Source: Candidatus Thioglobus sp. | GTDB taxonomy: Bacteria > Pseudomonadota > Gammaproteobacteria > PS1 > Pseudothioglobaceae | Direction: 5' to 3' | DNA length: 47,294 nt | Assembly: GCA_012959965.1 (NCBI GenBank) | Contig: DUCF01000003.1 | Span: 1-47,294, forward strand | Shown: one piece after another, positions 45,598 to 47,294 of the stretch | Layout: every line of letters begins with the position of its first letter | Numbering within the stretch: position 1 is the stretch's first letter | Program-made: the position numbers and the translations under genes | The notes under the pieces: generated by a model | Database searches by the model: none | Seen by the model: only the letters and a program-made list of their open reading frames with translations | What the model was told of the DNA's origin: nothing

Positions 45598-45624
45598 AAA
45601 GCGGTCATTTGAGATGACCGCTTT
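45598..45624 (-). terminator. Terminator/attenuator after the binding-protein gene
   Basis: Perfect 11-bp arms AAAGCGGTCAT and ATGACCGCTTT around a 5-nt loop, followed on the minus strand by a T7 run. It separates the binding-protein gene from its ATPase and permeases, as the hairpin in the aap operon does. Confidence 0.9.
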
Positions 45625-45646
45625 CCTATAAAGATTTTCTCAATAA

Positions 45647-46468
45647 TTACATTGAGATATCTTTACCGAACCACTTAACAAAGTGAGCCGCGAGCGTACC
45701 GTCAGCTCTTGCCTCGTTAATTGCTTTGTTGAACATAGCCTTAAGATCTCTGTCGGCTTGACGCAAGCCAACACCAACACCAGGACCAAATGCACCACCA
45801 CCTAACTTAGGACCGAAGAACACAATTTTAGAACCGCTTGAGCTGTCCATAAAGTCTTGAAGTGAGCTTGTATCAGAAAGTGCAGCATCAATTCTGCCCG
45901 CAGCCAAATCAAGTTGTAGATTTTGCTGTGTGTCATACACTTTGACAGTAACCATACCACCAAGAGTCTCTCTTACAAAGTTCTCGTGAGTTGTTGAACC
46001 CTGAACACCAACAACGCCACCATTAAGGGCCGCTCTAAGTGCGTCAATCAAGTCAGAATGACCAAGGTCTAGGTTAACACTGCCAGTCTCGCCCATCTGT
46101 GCAAGAATAGAAGAACTACGAGCCGCAAAAGAGGCTGGCTCAGTCGCATAACCTTGTGAGAAATCAATAACTTGCATTCTTTCAGAAGTAATCGACATGC
46201 CCGCCATAATAACGTCATACTTACCATTCTGTAGGGCTGGAATAATACCATCCCAATCTTGAGCAACAAATTCACAAGTTACGCCCATTCTGTCACACAA
46301 GTCGTTGGCTAGGTCAATCTCTGCACCTTCAAGTTCACCAGAAGCACTTGTGCCATTCCACGGGGGGTATGCGCCTTCAGTACCAATTTTAACTGTTGAC
46401 CAAGCACCACCAAAGGCACTCGTCGCCATTGAGACGCCAAGTAGCGTCATCACTAGTTTTTTATTCAT
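45647..46468 (-). CDS. Polar/basic amino-acid or opine periplasmic binding protein
   Basis: The 273-aa product has a signal peptide (MNKKLVMTLLGVSMATSAFGG) and the class 3 solute-binding features VKIGTEGAYPPWNGT, EIDLANDLCDRMGVTCEFVAQDWDGIIPALQNGKYDVIMAGMSIT (shown in pieces) and GVQGSTTHENF. The AQDWDGIIPAL wording and the paired Cys in DLCDRMGVTCE fit the octopine/lysine-arginine-ornithine branch. I start at the ATG at 46468, which has an AAGGAG site; a longer frame to 46510 has none. Divergent from the FAD oxidoreductase gene across 194 bp. Confidence 0.92.
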   Translation of the reverse strand: MNKKLVMTLLGVSMATSAFGGAWSTVKIGTEGAYPPWNGTSASGELEGAEIDLANDLCDRMGVTCEFVAQDWDGIIPALQNGKYDVIMAGMSITSERMQVIDFSQGYATEPASFAARSSSILAQMGETGSVNLDLGHSDLIDALRAALNGGVVGVQGSTTHENFVRETLGGMVTVKVYDTQQNLQLDLAAGRIDAALSDTSSLQDFMDSSSGSKIVFFGPKLGGGAFGPGVGVGLRQADRDLKAMFNKAINEARADGTLAAHFVKWFGKDISM

Positions 46469-46515
46469 TTTTTTCTCCTTTTTATGAATTAAAATATTCT
46501 GTAAAAGCAATAAAT

Positions 46516-46537
46516 TATCGCAATTTCTTCTGCGATA
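46516..46537. promoter_or_regulatory. Inverted repeat upstream of the binding-protein gene
   Basis: TATCGCA and TGCGATA pair perfectly across 8 bases. On the minus strand an extended -10 (TGGTATAGT, complement at 46543-46550) lies just upstream, so the repeat would be at the very 5' end of the transcript. It could be an operator for the divergent importer/oxidase pair or a 5' mRNA hairpin. Confidence 0.45.
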
Positions 46538-46662
46538 TAGAGACTATACCACAAAAATTATCATAAATATAGAGTTAACTCCTATAAAATCTAGATTGTT
46601 GTATTTAAGCCTTGTTCTATCACAGGGCCTCTGTTATATAATTATTTATCCTGTAGAAAAGC

Positions 46663-47294
46663 ATGAAAGATTTTGATACTATCGTTGTTGGTGGCGGCAT
46701 GATTGGTGCCTCTGTAGCCTATGGCTTGAGCCGCTCTGGCCAAAGAGTGGCAATGTTCGACGAAGGCGACAACGCCATAAGAGCTGCACGCGGCAACTTT
46801 GGCTTAATTTGGGTGCAGGGAAAAGGCGTTAATAGTCCCGCTTATGCGGCGTGGACACGCAAATCAGCACAACAATGGCCTGACTTTAGTAAAGAGCTTT
46901 CAGAATTGACAGGCATTGATTTAGCTTTTGAGCAGAACGGTGGCTTTGACTTTTGTTTGAATGAGGCAGAGTTCAAGCAAAGATGGACACTAATGGAGAA
47001 AATACACTCTGACAGTCGGGGCGACTTTAGTTTTGAAATGCTTGACAATAAAGACCTAAAGCAATTGCTGCCAAACATTGGTCCAACGGTAACTGGTGCA
47101 TCTTTTAGTAAATTGGATGGACACGTTAACCCGCTTTATTTACTAAAGGCGCTTCACAAGGCCTTTAAACAGCTGAACGGCAAACTAGTCACAAAACCTG
47201 TTACTGATATTCATTACAAAAATAAAGCCTTTCAGGTTAGTACAGAGGTGGATGAATTTACAAGTGAAAGGGTTGTTCTTGCTGCGGGCTTTTC
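46663..47294 (+). CDS. FAD-dependent amine/opine oxidase-like oxidoreductase (3' end beyond window)
   Basis: The ATG at 46663 opens a frame of 210 codons that runs off the window. It starts with the FAD-binding Rossmann motif VVGGGMIGASVAYGL, then RGNFGLIWVQGKGVNSPAYAAW, and later LLPNIGP, DGHVNPLYLLKAL and VVLAAGF. This matches the DAO family, particularly the OoxB/HcnC-like branch that includes opine oxidase and hydroxyproline dehydrogenase beta subunits. Placed next to an opine-type importer, it probably oxidises an imported amino-acid derivative. The substrate and any alpha/gamma subunits cannot be seen here. Confidence 0.85.
   Translation, partial: MKDFDTIVVGGGMIGASVAYGLSRSGQRVAMFDEGDNAIRAARGNFGLIWVQGKGVNSPAYAAWTRKSAQQWPDFSKELSELTGIDLAFEQNGGFDFCLNEAEFKQRWTLMEKIHSDSRGDFSFEMLDNKDLKQLLPNIGPTVTGASFSKLDGHVNPLYLLKALHKAFKQLNGKLVTKPVTDIHYKNKAFQVSTEVDEFTSERVVLAAGF

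Overview
The window is a gene-dense stretch (roughly 42% GC, estimated by eye) of a Gram-negative chromosome. It carries no rRNA, tRNA, IS element, prophage or CRISPR array that I can see. LPS and outer-membrane genes (bamA, skp, lpxD, lpxA), ParE, RpoH and a class Ia ribonucleotide reductase point to a gammaproteobacterium. Protein flavour and the heavy investment in amino-acid import suggest a free-living marine lineage such as the SUP05/Arctic96BD-19 (Thioglobaceae) group, but that placement is inference.

Layout. 1-5.5 kb (minus): queC (cut by the window edge), parE, groEL, groES, rpoH. The heat-shock sigma gene sits 40 bp upstream of groES. 5.5-13 kb (minus): gmk, yggX, murJ, lpxA, fabZ, lpxD, skp, bamA, a tightly packed envelope-biogenesis block. 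13.1-17.2 kb: DUF971 gene, dapF (+), then apaH, apaG, rsmA, pdxA (minus). 17.4-22.2 kb (+): a three-gene unit of membrane-fusion protein, an RND permease that lacks the usual proton-relay residues, and a small secreted Tyr/Pro-rich protein. 22.2-24.2 kb (minus): lipA, lipB and two tandem DUF493 genes. 24.3-27.5 kb (+): rhodanese, dimeric dUTPase, selD, selU (mnmH). 27.5-31.3 kb (minus): yfaE-type ferredoxin, nrdB, nrdA behind a promoter with two NrdR boxes. 31.5-36.3 kb (minus), more accessory: patatin phospholipase, EamA transporter, a decayed membrane-protein pseudogene, hemH and an orphan winged-helix protein. 36.5-40.9 kb (minus): aapJQMP-type general amino-acid ABC importer. 41.4-43.3 kb (+): glutamine-dependent NAD synthetase with an N-terminal helix-turn-helix extension. 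43.3-46.5 kb (minus): a second polar/opine-type amino-acid ABC importer. 46.66 kb to the end (+): start of an opine-oxidase-like FAD oxidoreductase.

How it fits together. Most genes are housekeeping (envelope assembly, protein folding, lipoylation, DNA precursor supply, selenium tRNA modification). The right-hand 11 kb is an amino-acid/opine acquisition zone: two importers flank a glutamine-using NAD synthetase whose DNA-binding-like N-terminus, with four copies of an 8-bp motif in front of its gene, suggests a bifunctional enzyme-regulator. The other unusual items are the RND-like complex with missing proton-relay residues and its aromatic-tailed partner, the rpoH-groESL linkage, and the fresh pseudogene near 34 kb.
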